Shown: positions 27,801 through 38,265, counted from the stretch's first letter. The stretch is DNA of 52,778 nucleotides from Hydrogenimonas sp. (GCA_003978765.1 QNYO01000093.1:1-52778), one strand, 5' to 3'. Notes: generated from the sequence alone by a model not told the origin. Program-made: numbers and translations.

Positions 27801-27829
27801 TCATAAATGAAGAGGTTGGGTGTGAAGAG

Positions 27830-28390
27830 TTAAAGAGGGGTGTGAAAAAAGTGTTGAATCCTCTCTAAATGGTTCTCAAAACCATCAAAAGCGTGCGAAC
27901 CCCCCTCTTCAATGATCATATCAGCACCTTGGAGTTTCTCTTTGGCGATACGATAATCGAGTGTTTCATCACCCGTTTGGAGCATCACAAGGAAGCGTTG
28001 AGGTTTCTGAATTGTCTCTATTTTGAGCTGTTTGAGTGTTTCGATATGGCGATGGTTCCACTCAAAGGTTGTCAAGTCATAGAAGTTATTGACCATACCT
28101 GTATAGTTTGAGAGGGTTTGATAGGGGTGAATGGAGGGGTTGATGAGCACCGCTTTAAGGTCATAGCGCTCTGCAAGGTGAATGGCATAGAAGCCACCAA
28201 GTGAAGAGCCCATTAGATGGACAGGCTCATGGGGTAGGGTTCGTTCAATCAACTGTTTGAGTGTATCGATTGCAAGATCGGGAACATAGGAGAGTGATGG
28301 GGCAATCACTTCAGTTTTGAAGTAGTCTCGTACAATGCGTGCTTTGGCACTCATACCACTGCTGGCAAAACCGTGAATATAGAGAATCAC
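27830..28390 (-). CDS. YqiA-like alpha/beta hydrolase (esterase)
   Basis: 186 residues. Starts ILYIHGFASSG, the YqiA signature with the oxyanion HGF, nucleophile Ser63 in MGSSLGGF, and catalytic His in GGSHAFDGF near the C-terminus. Cytoplasmic esterase, substrate unknown. Its start overlaps the end of the HtrA-like gene by four bases on the same strand, so the two are cotranscribed. Confidence 0.85.
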   Translation of the reverse strand: MILYIHGFASSGMSAKARIVRDYFKTEVIAPSLSYVPDLAIDTLKQLIERTLPHEPVHLMGSSLGGFYAIHLAERYDLKAVLINPSIHPYQTLSNYTGMVNNFYDLTTFEWNHRHIETLKQLKIETIQKPQRFLVMLQTGDETLDYRIAKEKLQGADMIIEEGGSHAFDGFENHLERIQHFFHTPL

Positions 28391-29523
28391 TTTTTACTCC
28401 TTGCTGGCTCTAAAATCAGCTCTTTTTTGATCACTTTACCATGACGGGCAATCTCCACGGTCACACGATCTCCTACTTTATAGTTATCAAGAATATCTGT
28501 AATATCTTTGACAGAGTGAACGGGTTGACCATTGATAGAGAGGATAATATCTCCCAAATCAAATGAGCCATCGGGATAGACAGTGATACCACGTATTCCT
28601 GCTTTCTCTGCAAAACTACCTGGAACGGTACGCAAGACCATCACACCATCAAAACCAAGTTGGGTTTGAGCAAGGTGGTTAATTCGTTCATCGGTCTCTA
28701 TACCGAGTGAAGGTTCGAGATATTGACCATAGGCGATGAGTTGAGGAACAATACGGTTGACCGTATCAACAGGAATGGCAAAACCGATACCAGCATAGGC
28801 TCCCGATGGGCTATAAATGGCGGTATTGACACCAATCAGACGACCCGCACTATCAAGGAGTGGTCCTCCAGAGTTTCCTGGGTTAATCGCTGCATCGGTC
28901 TGGATGAGATGGCGAATGACAGCACCATTCTCCTCTGTCATGGAGCGGTCAAGTGCAGAGATGATTCCTGTGGTGAGTGTCCAGTCGAGTCCAAAAGGGT
29001 TACCGATGGCAAAGGCTTTCTGTCCCACTTTAAGGTCATGGCTGGTACCAATCATGACAGGGTGAGGACGTTTGATCGGAACATTGATACGAAGCACAGC
29101 TAAGTCGTGGCTGGGGGATGCACCAATCAAGACAGCACGATAGTCACGACCATCACTTAACTGTACACGCGCTTCACTCGCACCCTCAATGACATGGTAG
29201 TTGGTTACGATATGCCCAAACTCATCCCAAACAAACCCCGAACCGGTTCCACGGGGGATTGTGTAGATATTGCGTGTCCATGGGTCGATAACCGCTTTAC
29301 TTGTAGCGATATAGACAACAGAGTCTTTGGTTCGTTCAAAGAGCTCAATCGTTGTTTTCTCATCTTCAGCCAGTGAACCGCGTGGTGTAATAGGGCGTGG
29401 TTGTGCCTGTTGAGCAATAATGAAGTTCTCAATCAAGGGTAAGCTTTGCCAAAAAATCATCAGAGCCATCACAATAAATGCAGTTGCAAAGAGTCGTTTG
29501 AAATAGTTATCATACATCGTCAA
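28387..29523 (-). CDS. DegS/HtrA-type trypsin-like serine protease with PDZ domain
   Basis: 378 residues. N-terminal membrane anchor (LFATAFIVMALMIFW), then a trypsin-like domain with His in IVTNYHVIEGA, Asp in SHDLAVLRI and Ser in NPGNSGGPLLD, and a single C-terminal PDZ domain (LGFDGVMVLRTVPGSFAEKAGI). One PDZ plus membrane anchoring is the DegS architecture rather than two-PDZ DegP. Periplasmic protein-quality control is expected. Confidence 0.93.
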   Translation of the reverse strand: MTMYDNYFKRLFATAFIVMALMIFWQSLPLIENFIIAQQAQPRPITPRGSLAEDEKTTIELFERTKDSVVYIATSKAVIDPWTRNIYTIPRGTGSGFVWDEFGHIVTNYHVIEGASEARVQLSDGRDYRAVLIGASPSHDLAVLRINVPIKRPHPVMIGTSHDLKVGQKAFAIGNPFGLDWTLTTGIISALDRSMTEENGAVIRHLIQTDAAINPGNSGGPLLDSAGRLIGVNTAIYSPSGAYAGIGFAIPVDTVNRIVPQLIAYGQYLEPSLGIETDERINHLAQTQLGFDGVMVLRTVPGSFAEKAGIRGITVYPDGSFDLGDIILSINGQPVHSVKDITDILDNYKVGDRVTVEIARHGKVIKKELILEPARSKK

Positions 29524-29697
29524 ATAGCCTTTATAAGGGATAGGTTTGTTAGAAGATTATATCATGTCAACCAAATGATTCAACAGAGTGGTACTCTTTA
29601 AGTCCTACTCTTTAGGGCTTTTATAGGGGTTAAATCTGTGATAAAATCTATTAAGTTTTGTAAATTTAAATATTGCGTAGAGTTTTAAAGGAGTATG

Positions 29698-31176
29698 ATG
29701 CAGATTCCTTTGGAGTGGATCTTTTTTCTATTGGGTCTATTGGCAGGATTGGGTGTGACAGCACTCTTGGGATATATGCTTTTACGGGCAAAGTGTCGTG
29801 CCTTTGAAGTGCGTATGAATGAGACATTGGCACATAAGGATGCAATGATTGCACGTATGGAGCAGGAGCTTTTGGCATCTGATGCTGATCTTGAGAAGAT
29901 TGAACACCTTTTAGAACAGAGTCGGGTGGAGAATAGTACCCTTAAAGAGCGTGTGGCCTATTTAGAGGTGACAGAAGAGAGGCTTGAGACGGTTGAAGCA
30001 ACACTTGATGAGATGCATCGTAAAAATATTGCACTTGAAAAAGAGGTGAGTGAGCTTTCGATACGTCTTGAGGAGGAGCGCCACCAATCGCAGGTGCGTC
30101 TGAATGAGTTGAAAGAGACCAAAGAGGTGATGCAAAAAGAGTTTCAACTGTTGGCATCACAGATTATGGAGGAGAATAGCCAGCGGTTTGGAACCATCTC
30201 ACAAGAGAGAGTTGAGCAGGTGTTGAAACCTCTACAAGAGCAGGTACATGCCTTTAGAAAACGTATCGAAGAGGTGCATACCGATGAGACCAAAGAGATG
30301 GCAACCCTTCTGCATGAGATTCGTACTCTTAAAGAGTTGAATCAGCGTATTAGTGAAGATGCTATCAATCTCACACGTGCACTCAAAGGTGAGAGTAAAC
30401 AGCAGGGGATTTGGGGGGAGATGGTGCTTGAACGGGTGCTTGAAGCCTCTGGATTGCGTGAAGGTGAGGAGTATGAACGGGAGGTGAGTCTGCAAGATAG
30501 TGAACAGCGCCGTTTCCGTCCCGATGTGATTGTTCACCTGCCTGATGATCGGGATATTATTATCGATGCCAAAACCTCGCTTGTGGCGTATGAGCGTTAT
30601 GTGAATGCTGAAACTGATGAGGAGCGAGAGCTTTATGCCAAACACCACCTTGATGCGGTCAAACAGCATATCAATCGATTGAGTGAGAAACGCTATACAG
30701 CACTTGAAGGGGTGAATACTCTTGATTTTATCTTTATGTTTATGCCAATTGAAGGGGCATTGATGCTTGCTCTTCAGAGCGATCCATCACTCTATGACAA
30801 AGCCTTTGCCAAACATATTGTTTTGGTTAGTCCGACAACCCTTTTGGTGGCACTTAGAGCTGTGGAGAATACATGGCGACATGAACGGCAGAATCGCAAT
30901 GCAATGGAGATTGCCAGACGTGCGGGTGCGCTTTATGATAAGTTTGTCTCTTTTGCTGAAGATCTTGAAAAGGTGGGCAAACAGCTCGATACGGTGCAGA
31001 AGACGTATGACGGAGCATGGAGAAAGTTGACAGAGGGTCGTGGAAATATTGTTCGACAGGTGATGGCACTCGAAGAGCTGGGGGCAAAACCGAGTAAAAA
31101 GATGCCCAAGAAGCTTGTCGATGCCGCCGATGGCACGCATGAGCTTCTTGATGGGGCATTATCAGAGAAGGGCTAA
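29698..31176 (+). CDS. rmuC: RmuC-family DNA recombination protein
   Basis: About 492 residues. N-terminal membrane helix (WIFFLLGLLAGLGVTALLGY), a long coiled coil (about 40-170), then the RmuC nuclease-like domain with QQGIWGEMVLERVLEASGL, RFRPDVIVHLPDDRDIIIDAKTSL and FMFMPIEGALMLAL. The DAK region is the putative PD-(D/E)xK active site. Limits inversions and recombination at repeats in E. coli. Convergent with the aldo/keto reductase gene, overlapping by 15 bases. Confidence 0.92.
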   Translation: MQIPLEWIFFLLGLLAGLGVTALLGYMLLRAKCRAFEVRMNETLAHKDAMIARMEQELLASDADLEKIEHLLEQSRVENSTLKERVAYLEVTEERLETVEATLDEMHRKNIALEKEVSELSIRLEEERHQSQVRLNELKETKEVMQKEFQLLASQIMEENSQRFGTISQERVEQVLKPLQEQVHAFRKRIEEVHTDETKEMATLLHEIRTLKELNQRISEDAINLTRALKGESKQQGIWGEMVLERVLEASGLREGEEYEREVSLQDSEQRRFRPDVIVHLPDDRDIIIDAKTSLVAYERYVNAETDEERELYAKHHLDAVKQHINRLSEKRYTALEGVNTLDFIFMFMPIEGALMLALQSDPSLYDKAFAKHIVLVSPTTLLVALRAVENTWRHERQNRNAMEIARRAGALYDKFVSFAEDLEKVGKQLDTVQKTYDGAWRKLTEGRGNIVRQVMALEELGAKPSKKMPKKLVDAADGTHELLDGALSEKG

Positions 31177-32391
31177 GGCATCATCCACATAGCTCTTTTG
31201 ACGCATACCCAGCAAGACGGTATCGATTTCAGGGCGATTCATAAGCCATTGGATTGCATAGCGTTGGATTGGATGGGTAATCTCTTGATAGCCTTGGGCA
31301 TGAAGATAGCTTAAAGTCTTTTGAGAACAGAGGTGACTGACACTTTTAAGCCAGCTATGTAGGAATGGATTGAGGAGTGGAATGATGGCGGATTTGACCT
31401 GTTGGTCGGGAATACGTGACAAAATGCTTTGGATAAAAGGGATGGTTTGCCGTTGCAGTGCCTCTTCAGCCGCACCTGGCCATCGGAAGCGTCCTTTGAT
31501 ACTGTCAAGATCGGTGACAACGGTACGCAGTTCACTCAGTGAATAGGTATCGGCTGCCATCAAGAGTTTCTCTTTATCTGTTTCGTAATTTTCAGGTGCT
31601 TCATAGGAGGCAAGACGATGCATCCCTTCACTGTCAAAAGCATTTAATGGTCGGTTGACAAGCACTCTCAATCCATTGGCTTTGGCCCAAGCCGCACATT
31701 TAAGTCCCTCTTTTTCAAGAAGGTTAATGGGGAGTTGAATCGTTGTAAAACTGTGTTGACTGTTACCCACTTCAGACGCTGCCTCTTTAGCCAATTCGAT
31801 CAGATGGGTGTAGTGGAGGAAGTGGAGGGTATCAGGGGCTTTAGAAAAACTGTTGGAACTGATGCCATAACTTTTGATCCGACCATTTTGCACCTCCTCT
31901 TCAAGGGCAATAAAGGCTTCAAGAATACGGCGATCCATCTCTTTTCGTGCAATCTCAATCTGATCGGCAGTTTCGATCGTATGCATCAGAAAATATTCGG
32001 GATTATGGAGTAGATAGGTGTCGATATAGTCGGTTTGAAGACGCTGAAGGGATGCAGTGAGTTGAGATTTGAGAAAGTCGGAGTGAATGGAGTGAAAACA
32101 CCCCTCTTGATAGGGGACAAGATCAAAGACTTCCAGTTGACCGCTTTGGACCTGTTGTAAAAGGGGACCTTGAATATAGCCTGCTTTGGAGACGATCGTT
32201 AGATTGTCACGCTGGATACCACTCTGTTGGATGGCTGCTGCAATGGCACGTTCGGAGTCACCAGATGCATAATTGGTGGATGTGTCAATGAGTGTAATAC
32301 CATTTTGCATAGCATAGGCTAAGGCATCAACATGGAGTTGGCTTTTAACACTGATACGATAGGTACCAAAACCGATAGCTTCGTTTCTCAA
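31162..32391 (-). CDS. Aldo/keto reductase family protein, long form
   Basis: About 409 residues, longer than the usual 280-330. The start TTG 32391 is chosen because AAAGGAG lies five bases upstream. AKR barrel residues visible: Asp and Tyr in LIDTSTNYASGDSE, Lys in IVSKAGYIQG, and His in LLHNPEYFL. The C-terminus (LCSQKTLSYLHAQGYQEITHPIQRYAIQWLM) runs past the barrel and contains VLLGMR, which is the AKR cofactor end. Substrate unknown; the inserted middle segment from about residue 280 to 345 is unusual. Confidence 0.8.
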   Translation of the reverse strand: MRNEAIGFGTYRISVKSQLHVDALAYAMQNGITLIDTSTNYASGDSERAIAAAIQQSGIQRDNLTIVSKAGYIQGPLLQQVQSGQLEVFDLVPYQEGCFHSIHSDFLKSQLTASLQRLQTDYIDTYLLHNPEYFLMHTIETADQIEIARKEMDRRILEAFIALEEEVQNGRIKSYGISSNSFSKAPDTLHFLHYTHLIELAKEAASEVGNSQHSFTTIQLPINLLEKEGLKCAAWAKANGLRVLVNRPLNAFDSEGMHRLASYEAPENYETDKEKLLMAADTYSLSELRTVVTDLDSIKGRFRWPGAAEEALQRQTIPFIQSILSRIPDQQVKSAIIPLLNPFLHSWLKSVSHLCSQKTLSYLHAQGYQEITHPIQRYAIQWLMNRPEIDTVLLGMRQKSYVDDALALL

Positions 32392-32539
32392 ATCGTCTCC
32401 TTTATTCAAAAGATTGGGATGGGACAGGAATAGGGTATCTGTGAGAGCTCTCTATTTTTAGGTTATAAAAAAGTTGTTTGTCCGCTTAAAGTGTCTCTAT
32501 TCTACCATCTTTTAGAAGATTTTTGGAGAGTATGTGAAT

Positions 32540-32575
32540 AAAAGAGAAGAGGGTGACGCCCCAAAGAGGAGCGTC
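32540..32575 (-). terminator. Terminator downstream of rplT
   Basis: Hairpin GACGCCCC/GGAGCGTC with one mismatch at 32555-32575, followed on the minus strand by CCCTCTTCTCTTTTATT, a moderately T-rich run. It lies 12 bases past the rplT stop and ends the infC-rpmI-rplT transcript. Confidence 0.6.
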
Positions 32576-32586
32576 GTTATATCGGG

Positions 32587-32943
32587 TTATGCCAAAGCAG
32601 CTTTCGCTTGCTCGACAACTTTAGAGAATGCTGCAGGGTTGTTCATTGCCATATCAGCAAGGATTTTACGATCCAATTCGATACCAGCTTTTTTAAGCCC
32701 ATGCATAAATGTAGAGTAGTTCATATCATTCAGACGGCACGCTGCATTGATACGGATAATCCAAAGTTTTCTAAATTCACGTTTTTTCTGTTTTCTATCG
32801 CGGTATGCGTAAACGAGGCTTCTTTCAACCTGCTCTTTCGCTTTTCTAAAGTGTTTTCTTCGTCCGCTGTAGAAGCCTTTCGCAAGCTTCAAAATCTTTT
32901 TGTGTCGGCGTCGTCGTACGACTCCAGTTTTTACTCTTGGCAT
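32587..32943 (-). CDS. rplT: Ribosomal protein bL20
   Basis: 118 residues, basic, starting [24 protein letters not shown], the L20 N-terminus; early 50S assembly protein and known autoregulator of infC-rpmI-rplT. Lies 131 bases from rpmI, a longer gap than usual, and that gap is predicted to be structured. Confidence 0.98.
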   Translation of the reverse strand: MPRVKTGVVRRRRHKKILKLAKGFYSGRRKHFRKAKEQVERSLVYAYRDRKQKKREFRKLWIIRINAACRLNDMNYSTFMHGLKKAGIELDRKILADMAMNNPAAFSKVVEQAKAALA

Positions 32944-32992
32944 ATCTCTATCCTTTCTTTACCTATTTCCATCTTCTTGGATGTCAAGGTGT

Positions 32993-33053
32993 CGGTTACG
33001 TTCTTAACCGAACTTGCCCGTTCATGTACACACTATGTACGTTTCGGGGAACG
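32993..33053 (-). ncRNA. Structured leader between rpmI and rplT
   Basis: Several hairpins sit in the 131-base gap: CGGTTA/TAACCG at 32993-33010 with a six-base loop, GTACA/TGTAC at 33026-33040 and CGTT/AACG at 33040-33053, plus GAAC/GTTC around 33010-33023. L20 binds its own mRNA in other bacteria by mimicking 23S rRNA, so an L20 control site is a sound guess. It is a fold prediction by eye, not a recognised Rfam motif. Confidence 0.45.
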
Positions 33054-33074
33054 CTTTATCTTAGTGACCGTGGC

Positions 33075-33272
33075 TTACTTTTGACCAAGCATTGCTTTAA
33101 CGCGTGCTGTATCGACATCAGCAACATATTGTGCTGAGCGAAGGTTGCGTTTACGCTTTTGGCTCATCTTTGTCAAAATGTGGCTTCTAAATGCAGACCC
33201 GCGTTTGATCTTGCCACTCTTTTTGACTTTGAAACGCTTTGCAGCGCCGCGTACCGTCTTCATTTTAGGCAT
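33075..33272 (-). CDS. rpmI: Ribosomal protein bL35
   Basis: 65 residues starting [20 protein letters not shown], the L35 signature, ending in a lysine-rich, mostly helical tail. Second gene of the infC-rpmI-rplT operon. Confidence 0.98.
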   Translation of the reverse strand: MPKMKTVRGAAKRFKVKKSGKIKRGSAFRSHILTKMSQKRKRNLRSAQYVADVDTARVKAMLGQK

Positions 33273-33414
33273 GAACTTCCTCCTTTATAAGATAAACACG
33301 ACAAAAACCGCCATAGGGGAAATTTTCTACGTGTATAAAATGGGGCGTAATTATATCAAAAAAGCACTGAAAGACAAAATGCGGGGGAGTCCCCGCATTG
33401 TAAAAGTGGACGAT

Positions 33415-33948
33415 TTACTTCTTGCCAGGTTTCTCTTTTTTAGGAACGACATACATGTTGATGTAGCGTCCTTCGTGAAAAGGTCCTTTTTCCAATTCAG
33501 CGATATCTTCAACCATTGGCCAGACCGATTTGAGTACTTCAACGCCTGCTTCGGGATTGGCCATCTCTCGTCCTCGCAGGAAGACGCGGAATTTGACATG
33601 TTTGCCTTGCTCTAAGAACTCTCGAGCATGCTTCACTTTGTAGTTAATGTCATTTTGGGCGATTTTGACAGAGAGTTTGATCTCTTTAACTTCGATTTGC
33701 TTCTGCTTCTTCTTCGCCTCTTTCTTCTTCTTCTCCTGCTGGTACTTAAACTTGCCGTAATCCATAATTTTAGCGACCGGCGGATTGGCTTGCGGTGCAA
33801 TCAGAACGAGGTCGAGTCCCATATCGGCCGCTTTGTTCAGCGCCTCGTCACGGCTGACAACACCGTATTGTGTACCGTCATCGCCTACAAGGCGAACCTC
33901 ACGGGCTCTAATATCATCGTTCATGATTACATCATTTTTCTTACTCAA
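33415..33948 (-). CDS. infC: Translation initiation factor IF-3
   Basis: 177 residues. N-terminal domain [28 protein letters not shown], then [12 protein letters not shown], a charged linker, and the C-terminal domain ([12 protein letters not shown]). The start is TTG 33948 overlapping thrS (TTGA); a rare start is a conserved way of IF-3 autoregulation (AUU in E. coli), which this may parallel. An ATG eight codons later is the alternative. Confidence 0.95.
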   Translation of the reverse strand: MSKKNDVIMNDDIRAREVRLVGDDGTQYGVVSRDEALNKAADMGLDLVLIAPQANPPVAKIMDYGKFKYQQEKKKKEAKKKQKQIEVKEIKLSVKIAQNDINYKVKHAREFLEQGKHVKFRVFLRGREMANPEAGVEVLKSVWPMVEDIAELEKGPFHEGRYINMYVVPKKEKPGKK

Positions 33949-35768
33949 ATCTTAACCTCACTTGTCTGCTCCTTGATGAGTTTGATAAACTCTTCTGCGC
34001 TCAGATTATACTGCTCGCGTTTTCTTCGGTCACGCACCGCAACATGACGGTTTTTGACCTCCTCATCACCGATGATAGCGATCATCGGAACCTTCTGCTT
34101 CTCTGCCGTGCGTACACGTTTGGCTAGCGATTCGTTTTTGTCGTAGATTTCGCAATCGACATCAAACTCTGCCAGTTCGGCGGCTAGCTCTTTAGCGTAC
34201 GCAATATGATCCTCTGCGATCGGCACGAAGATCACTTGTGTCGGCGCGATAAAGATCGGGAACTCGCCGGCAAAGTGCTCCGTTAAGATCGCAATGAAGC
34301 GTTCAAAGCTTCCAAGAATAGCACGGTGGATCATAACTGGGCGTGATCGTTCATTGTTTTCATCGACATATTCAAGTTCAAAGCGTTCAGGAAGGTTGAA
34401 GTCAACCTGAATCGTTCCGCACTGCCATTTACGCTTCAAGGCATCGGTAATTTTAATATCGATTTTTGGACCGTAGAAGGCACCACCACCTTCATCGATA
34501 CCATATTCAAAGCCATTTTCGTCGAGTGCCTCTTTCAGGGCGTTTGTTGCTGTCTCCCAAATGGCATCGTCGCCGATCGCCTTTTCTGGTCGGGTAGAGA
34601 TCTCCATCTCATACTCAAAACCGAAAATCTTCATAACACGATCGACAAATTCAAGAACATCGATAACAACTGGCTTGATCTGTTCAGGTGTACAGAAGAT
34701 ATGGGCATCATCTTGTGTAAATTCGCGTACACGCAATAGACCATGCAATACACCACTCTTCTCATGGCGATGGACGACACCATACTCGAAATATTTGAGT
34801 GGGAGTTCACGGTAACTATGCATATCATGCTTATAGATAAGAATATGCCCGATACAGTTCATCGGTTTAATACCATACTCTTGCTCATCAATTTCAGTGA
34901 GGTACATATTCTCACCATAGCATGCATAGTGACCACTGGTACGCCACATATCAGCCTTGAGGATTTCAGCCCCTCGTACAGGCTCATAGCCACGACGACG
35001 GTGCGCTTTCCATAAAAGTTGCTCGATTTTACTTCTTAGACGAGCCCCTTTTGGCATCCAGAATGGCAATCCTCCACCTGCTTCCTCATTGAACATGAAG
35101 AGTCCAAGTTCAGCACCAATCTTACGGTGGTCACGCTTTTTAGCCTCTTCAATCATATGCAGATAGGATTTGAGACTCTCTTTGTCGGCAAAGGCGATAC
35201 CGTAGATGCGTGTAAGCATCTCTTTACTCTCATCGCCTCCAAGATAGGCACCTGCCACACGGGTTAGCTTGAAGTTGCGTAGGAACTTTGTATTAGGCAC
35301 GTGCGGTCCACGACAGAGATCTTCAAAATCCCCCTGTTGATAGATGCTGAGGCTATCTGCGTCAATGCGCTTCATAACCTCCTGTTTGAGGTCATCATTA
35401 GCGAATTTCTCTTGTGCTTCCGTTTTAGGGATGCAGTAGCGTGTAATATCGAGCTTTTTCTTGACGAGTTGTTGCATCGTCTTTTCGATCTTTTTCAGAT
35501 CGGCATCGCTAATCTTTGCATCAACACGGAAGTCATAGTAGAAGCCTTCATCTACAACAGGACCGACAAAAAATTGCGCTTCGGGATAGAGCTGCTTGAT
35601 CGCCTGCGCCATGAGGTGAGCAGTTGAGTGGCGAATCACTTCAAGAGCTTCGGGAGAGTTGTCAAAGTAGATAGGTTCACAATCACTGCAATCGATCTCT
35701 GCAGCTGTTTGGGTGTCGATAATCTGCCCATTCTTATCTTTATAGGCAATGATCTCTTTTTCTTCCAA
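33945..35768 (-). CDS. thrS: Threonyl-tRNA synthetase
   Basis: 607 residues, slightly short of the 640-residue E. coli form because the N-terminal TGS domain is only partly present (it begins [21 protein letters not shown]). The editing domain is visible ([26 protein letters not shown]), followed by the class II catalytic core with [11 protein letters not shown] and PMNCIGH, motif 3 [13 protein letters not shown], and the anticodon domain ending in [12 protein letters not shown]. Heads the thrS-infC-rpmI-rplT operon. Confidence 0.97.
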   Translation of the reverse strand: MEEKEIIAYKDKNGQIIDTQTAAEIDCSDCEPIYFDNSPEALEVIRHSTAHLMAQAIKQLYPEAQFFVGPVVDEGFYYDFRVDAKISDADLKKIEKTMQQLVKKKLDITRYCIPKTEAQEKFANDDLKQEVMKRIDADSLSIYQQGDFEDLCRGPHVPNTKFLRNFKLTRVAGAYLGGDESKEMLTRIYGIAFADKESLKSYLHMIEEAKKRDHRKIGAELGLFMFNEEAGGGLPFWMPKGARLRSKIEQLLWKAHRRRGYEPVRGAEILKADMWRTSGHYACYGENMYLTEIDEQEYGIKPMNCIGHILIYKHDMHSYRELPLKYFEYGVVHRHEKSGVLHGLLRVREFTQDDAHIFCTPEQIKPVVIDVLEFVDRVMKIFGFEYEMEISTRPEKAIGDDAIWETATNALKEALDENGFEYGIDEGGGAFYGPKIDIKITDALKRKWQCGTIQVDFNLPERFELEYVDENNERSRPVMIHRAILGSFERFIAILTEHFAGEFPIFIAPTQVIFVPIAEDHIAYAKELAAELAEFDVDCEIYDKNESLAKRVRTAEKQKVPMIAIIGDEEVKNRHVAVRDRRKREQYNLSAEEFIKLIKEQTSEVKI

Positions 35769-35860
35769 GCAATTCCTTTGTTGAACTAAAAGTTAAAAAC
35801 TAAAAACTAAAGATTCTTCGCATTAAAATTTTTGCATAAGAATGCTTCTAAAAAATTTAA
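35769..35860 (-). promoter_or_regulatory. Leader upstream of thrS with tandem ACTAAAA repeats and hairpin
   Basis: Just upstream of the thrS start lie three near-identical AACTAAA-type units (around 35783-35811) and a bulged hairpin (arms near 35810-35822 and 35833-35847). It sits between tRNA-Val and thrS on the same strand. In E. coli thrS is autoregulated through a tRNA-like leader; no tRNA-Thr mimic is obvious here. Confidence 0.3.
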
Positions 35861-35900
35861 CTCTATAGTTATTAGCTTTTAACTTTGTTAAAAAAGAAGA

Positions 35901-35976
35901 TGGTGGCCACGACAGGACTTGAACCTGTGACCACTACCATGTCAAGGTAGTGCTCTACCAACTGAGCTACGCGACC
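35901..35976 (-). tRNA. tRNA-Val (anticodon GAC)
   Basis: Minus-strand cloverleaf of 76 bases with encoded CCA. Acceptor GGTCGCG pairs with CGTGGCC, anticodon loop TTGACAT, T-loop TTCAAGT with ACAGG/CCTGT stem. It lies between lspA and thrS on the same strand and may share their transcript. Confidence 0.95.
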
Positions 35977-36071
35977 ATCCGTTGCGGTTAGTTTAGCAGA
36001 AAATTCGCTCTTTTTCCATAAAACTGGAAGAAGTGCTGAAGATTTGTGGCGAAATTATACAAAAATTTCTT

Positions 36072-36512
36072 TTATTTTTTCTTAAAAAGAAGATTTTCGA
36101 TCAATAACCATCCAACTGCTAGGTCAATCATGACATCTGCAAAGTTAAAAACGGCAAAGTTAAAGCCACAGTGCCAATGGACATAGTCGACAACACCACC
36201 ATGCATAAAGCGGTCGGCGATGTTGCTGATACCAGCACCAAAGAGGATTCCCAGTGGTAAACTGTAGCGTTGTAGATACTTGCCGTGAATAATGTATCCC
36301 AAGACACCTGCAAGAAGTGCCACTTGAATCCACTTAAGATAGGGACCTAAGAAGGCGAACATCGAAAAGGCGACCCCTTTATTAAAGACCAGTGTCAATG
36401 AGATACAGGATGTATCCCATCGCCAACCGGCTAAGAAGATCGTTTTAATATTCTGATCGATAATATAGATACCGATGGCCGCCAGTATAAAGATGATCCA
36501 GCTTTTAATCAT
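36072..36512 (-). CDS. lspA: Lipoprotein signal peptidase LspA
   Basis: 146 residues starting [20 protein letters not shown]. Four membrane helices; catalytic aspartates are in SNIADRF and FNFADVM, both conserved. Cleaves the signal peptide of prolipoproteins at the lipobox. A longer frame upstream of M is an artefact of overlap with glmM. Overlaps the end of glmM by eight bases. Confidence 0.95.
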   Translation of the reverse strand: MIKSWIIFILAAIGIYIIDQNIKTIFLAGWRWDTSCISLTLVFNKGVAFSMFAFLGPYLKWIQVALLAGVLGYIIHGKYLQRYSLPLGILFGAGISNIADRFMHGGVVDYVHWHCGFNFAVFNFADVMIDLAVGWLLIENLLFKKK

Positions 36513-37845
36513 TGAGCGCTTTTTTGAAGAATTTTTCAAGCTCTTCCAACCATTTATCAATCGCTTTGGCATTTTTACCTTCAAGTAGAATACGTAGTTT
36601 GTTCTCTGTACCACTGTAACGGATGAGTGAGCGCAGACCATCTGCTTTGATCGCCTCCTCTTTCTCTTTCAACCCTTTAATTGAATCAAGCGGTTTTTTG
36701 GTTGCAACTTTAAGGTTGAGAAGTTGCTGTGGATAGAGACTGAAAGGATTGAGCACTTCACTCGCCTTTTTACCACTTCGTAGAATCAATGCAATCGTTT
36801 GGAGTGCTGTTAAGAGACCATCACCCGTTTTGGCATACTCACCAAAGATGATATGTCCACTCTGTTCACCACCCAATCGACACTGATGTTTGTGCATCTC
36901 TTCAAGAACATATTTGTCACCCACATTGGAGCGAATCAGTTTAATACCATGTTTTTTGAGAAAATCTTCAAGCCCTTGATTACTCATAACAGTGGCAACG
37001 ACACAGCTATGCTCCATTTTACCGCGTTGTTTTAGATAGAGTGCAAGGGCACCAATTAGTTTGTCACCATCGACTTGGTTACCTTTTTCATCAACAACGA
37101 CGAGTCGATCTGCATCACCATCGAATGCAAATCCAATATCGGCACGATACTCACGAACCTTTTCACTCAATGTCTCAGGATGAATAGCACCACAATTGTC
37201 ATTGATATTATATCCATTGGGTTTATTGTTGATGACAATCACATCAGCCCCAAGCTCTTCAAAAACAGTAGGAGCAACTTTATAGGCAGCACCGTTGGCA
37301 GTATCGAGTACAACACGGATATCATTGAGGGTCAAATCGGTTGGGAAAGAGTTTTTAAGTTTAACAATATAACGACCAACAACGTCATCGATACGTTTGG
37401 ATGATCCAATCTCTCGACCAATCTTCTGTTCAGAGCGTAGGAGATCCATATCCTGATAGATTTTTTCAATCGCCTCTTCAGCCTTTTCATTGAGCTTGTT
37501 ACCATGGGCATCAAAGAATTTAATACCATTATCTTCATAAGGGTTGTGGCTTGCACTAATCATAATACCTGCATCACATCGCATATCTTCTGTCAAGAAG
37601 GCAATAGCCGGTGTGGACATAGGACCTACCTGAATCACATTATAACCGACTGCTGTCAAACCACTTACCAGAGCATTTTCAAGCATGTAACCACTTCGTC
37701 GTGTATCTTTTCCAACAAGAATTTTATTGGTTTTTGCATATTTTCTAAAGTAGATACCCGCTGCCATAGAGAGTCGCATTGCCATTAAGGCATCAAGCTC
37801 TTTACCAGCAAGTCCTCGAACGCCATCAGTACCAAAAAGTTTCAT
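36505..37845 (-). CDS. glmM: Phosphoglucosamine mutase GlmM
   Basis: 446 residues from ATG 37845, starting [11 protein letters not shown]. Catalytic phosphoserine is in [17 protein letters not shown] near residue 100; DGDADR binds the metal; GEQSGH and [15 protein letters not shown] complete the signature. Makes glucosamine-1-phosphate for peptidoglycan and LPS. GGAGAGAGA precedes the start. A 90-base structured segment lies 30 bases upstream. Confidence 0.96.
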   Translation of the reverse strand: MKLFGTDGVRGLAGKELDALMAMRLSMAAGIYFRKYAKTNKILVGKDTRRSGYMLENALVSGLTAVGYNVIQVGPMSTPAIAFLTEDMRCDAGIMISASHNPYEDNGIKFFDAHGNKLNEKAEEAIEKIYQDMDLLRSEQKIGREIGSSKRIDDVVGRYIVKLKNSFPTDLTLNDIRVVLDTANGAAYKVAPTVFEELGADVIVINNKPNGYNINDNCGAIHPETLSEKVREYRADIGFAFDGDADRLVVVDEKGNQVDGDKLIGALALYLKQRGKMEHSCVVATVMSNQGLEDFLKKHGIKLIRSNVGDKYVLEEMHKHQCRLGGEQSGHIIFGEYAKTGDGLLTALQTIALILRSGKKASEVLNPFSLYPQQLLNLKVATKKPLDSIKGLKEKEEAIKADGLRSLIRYSGTENKLRILLEGKNAKAIDKWLEELEKFFKKALND

Positions 37846-37875
37846 TCTCTCTCCTACATTATATTTTTGTATCAT

Positions 37876-37965
37876 AACAGGTGAAGAGATAAGCACGGAT
37901 AAGATCTGTACTCTATCGTAGCACTTAAGTTTCAAGTGCACTATATGCTTATCTATTTACCTGCT
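37876..37965 (-). ncRNA. Structured segment upstream of glmM (candidate leader or small RNA)
   Basis: An outer inverted repeat of 20 bases (37876-37895 with 37946-37965, 17 of 20 paired) encloses a hairpin GCACTT/AAGTGC (37921-37926 with 37934-37939) and a GATAAG repeat pair. It could be a glmM 5' leader, a small RNA, or a multi-site operator. No match to the glmS ribozyme or a known riboswitch was recognised. The fold is by eye. Confidence 0.4.
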
Positions 37966-38265
37966 CAATATCGACACGATTTATAATATGATTAAGTATG
38001 TCATTTGATTATTTAATTTATTTTTCTTTTTAGTCTTTTGAGATGATACCCTGTTTATGGTATATCAAAGAGTCTGTTGGCTATCTTAAAAGAACCAAAA
38101 TATATTAAATAACGACATAATTTTAACGATTCTACAATTTTCATGATAAAATTTTTCTGATTTTTAAGAGAAGCTCAATAAAGGTGAGAGCGTTCTGTAT
38201 CTATTTTATTCATGAATGTTACATAACTATTACATAGATAACTTTTTTAAATAGATTACACCCTT
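37966..38265. other. AT-rich intergenic stretch between glmM leader and lipoprotein gene
   Basis: No coding frame was seen. The region is AT-rich with short A/T runs and TATAAT-like sequences that could hold promoters, but no strong candidate stands out. Confidence 0.5.

Noticed and set aside
27562-27829. Leader-peptide gene of 11 codons
   Set aside because: It has a good AAGGAG but no downstream gene on the same strand for it to control, so it is only mentioned with low confidence.
35769-35860. T-box riboswitch before thrS
   Set aside because: No T-box consensus (TGGNACCGCG-type) or terminator was seen; T-boxes are not expected in this phylum.
36512-36641. Long N-terminus of LspA
   Set aside because: The first 43 codons are the end of glmM in another frame; LspA starts at MIKSW.
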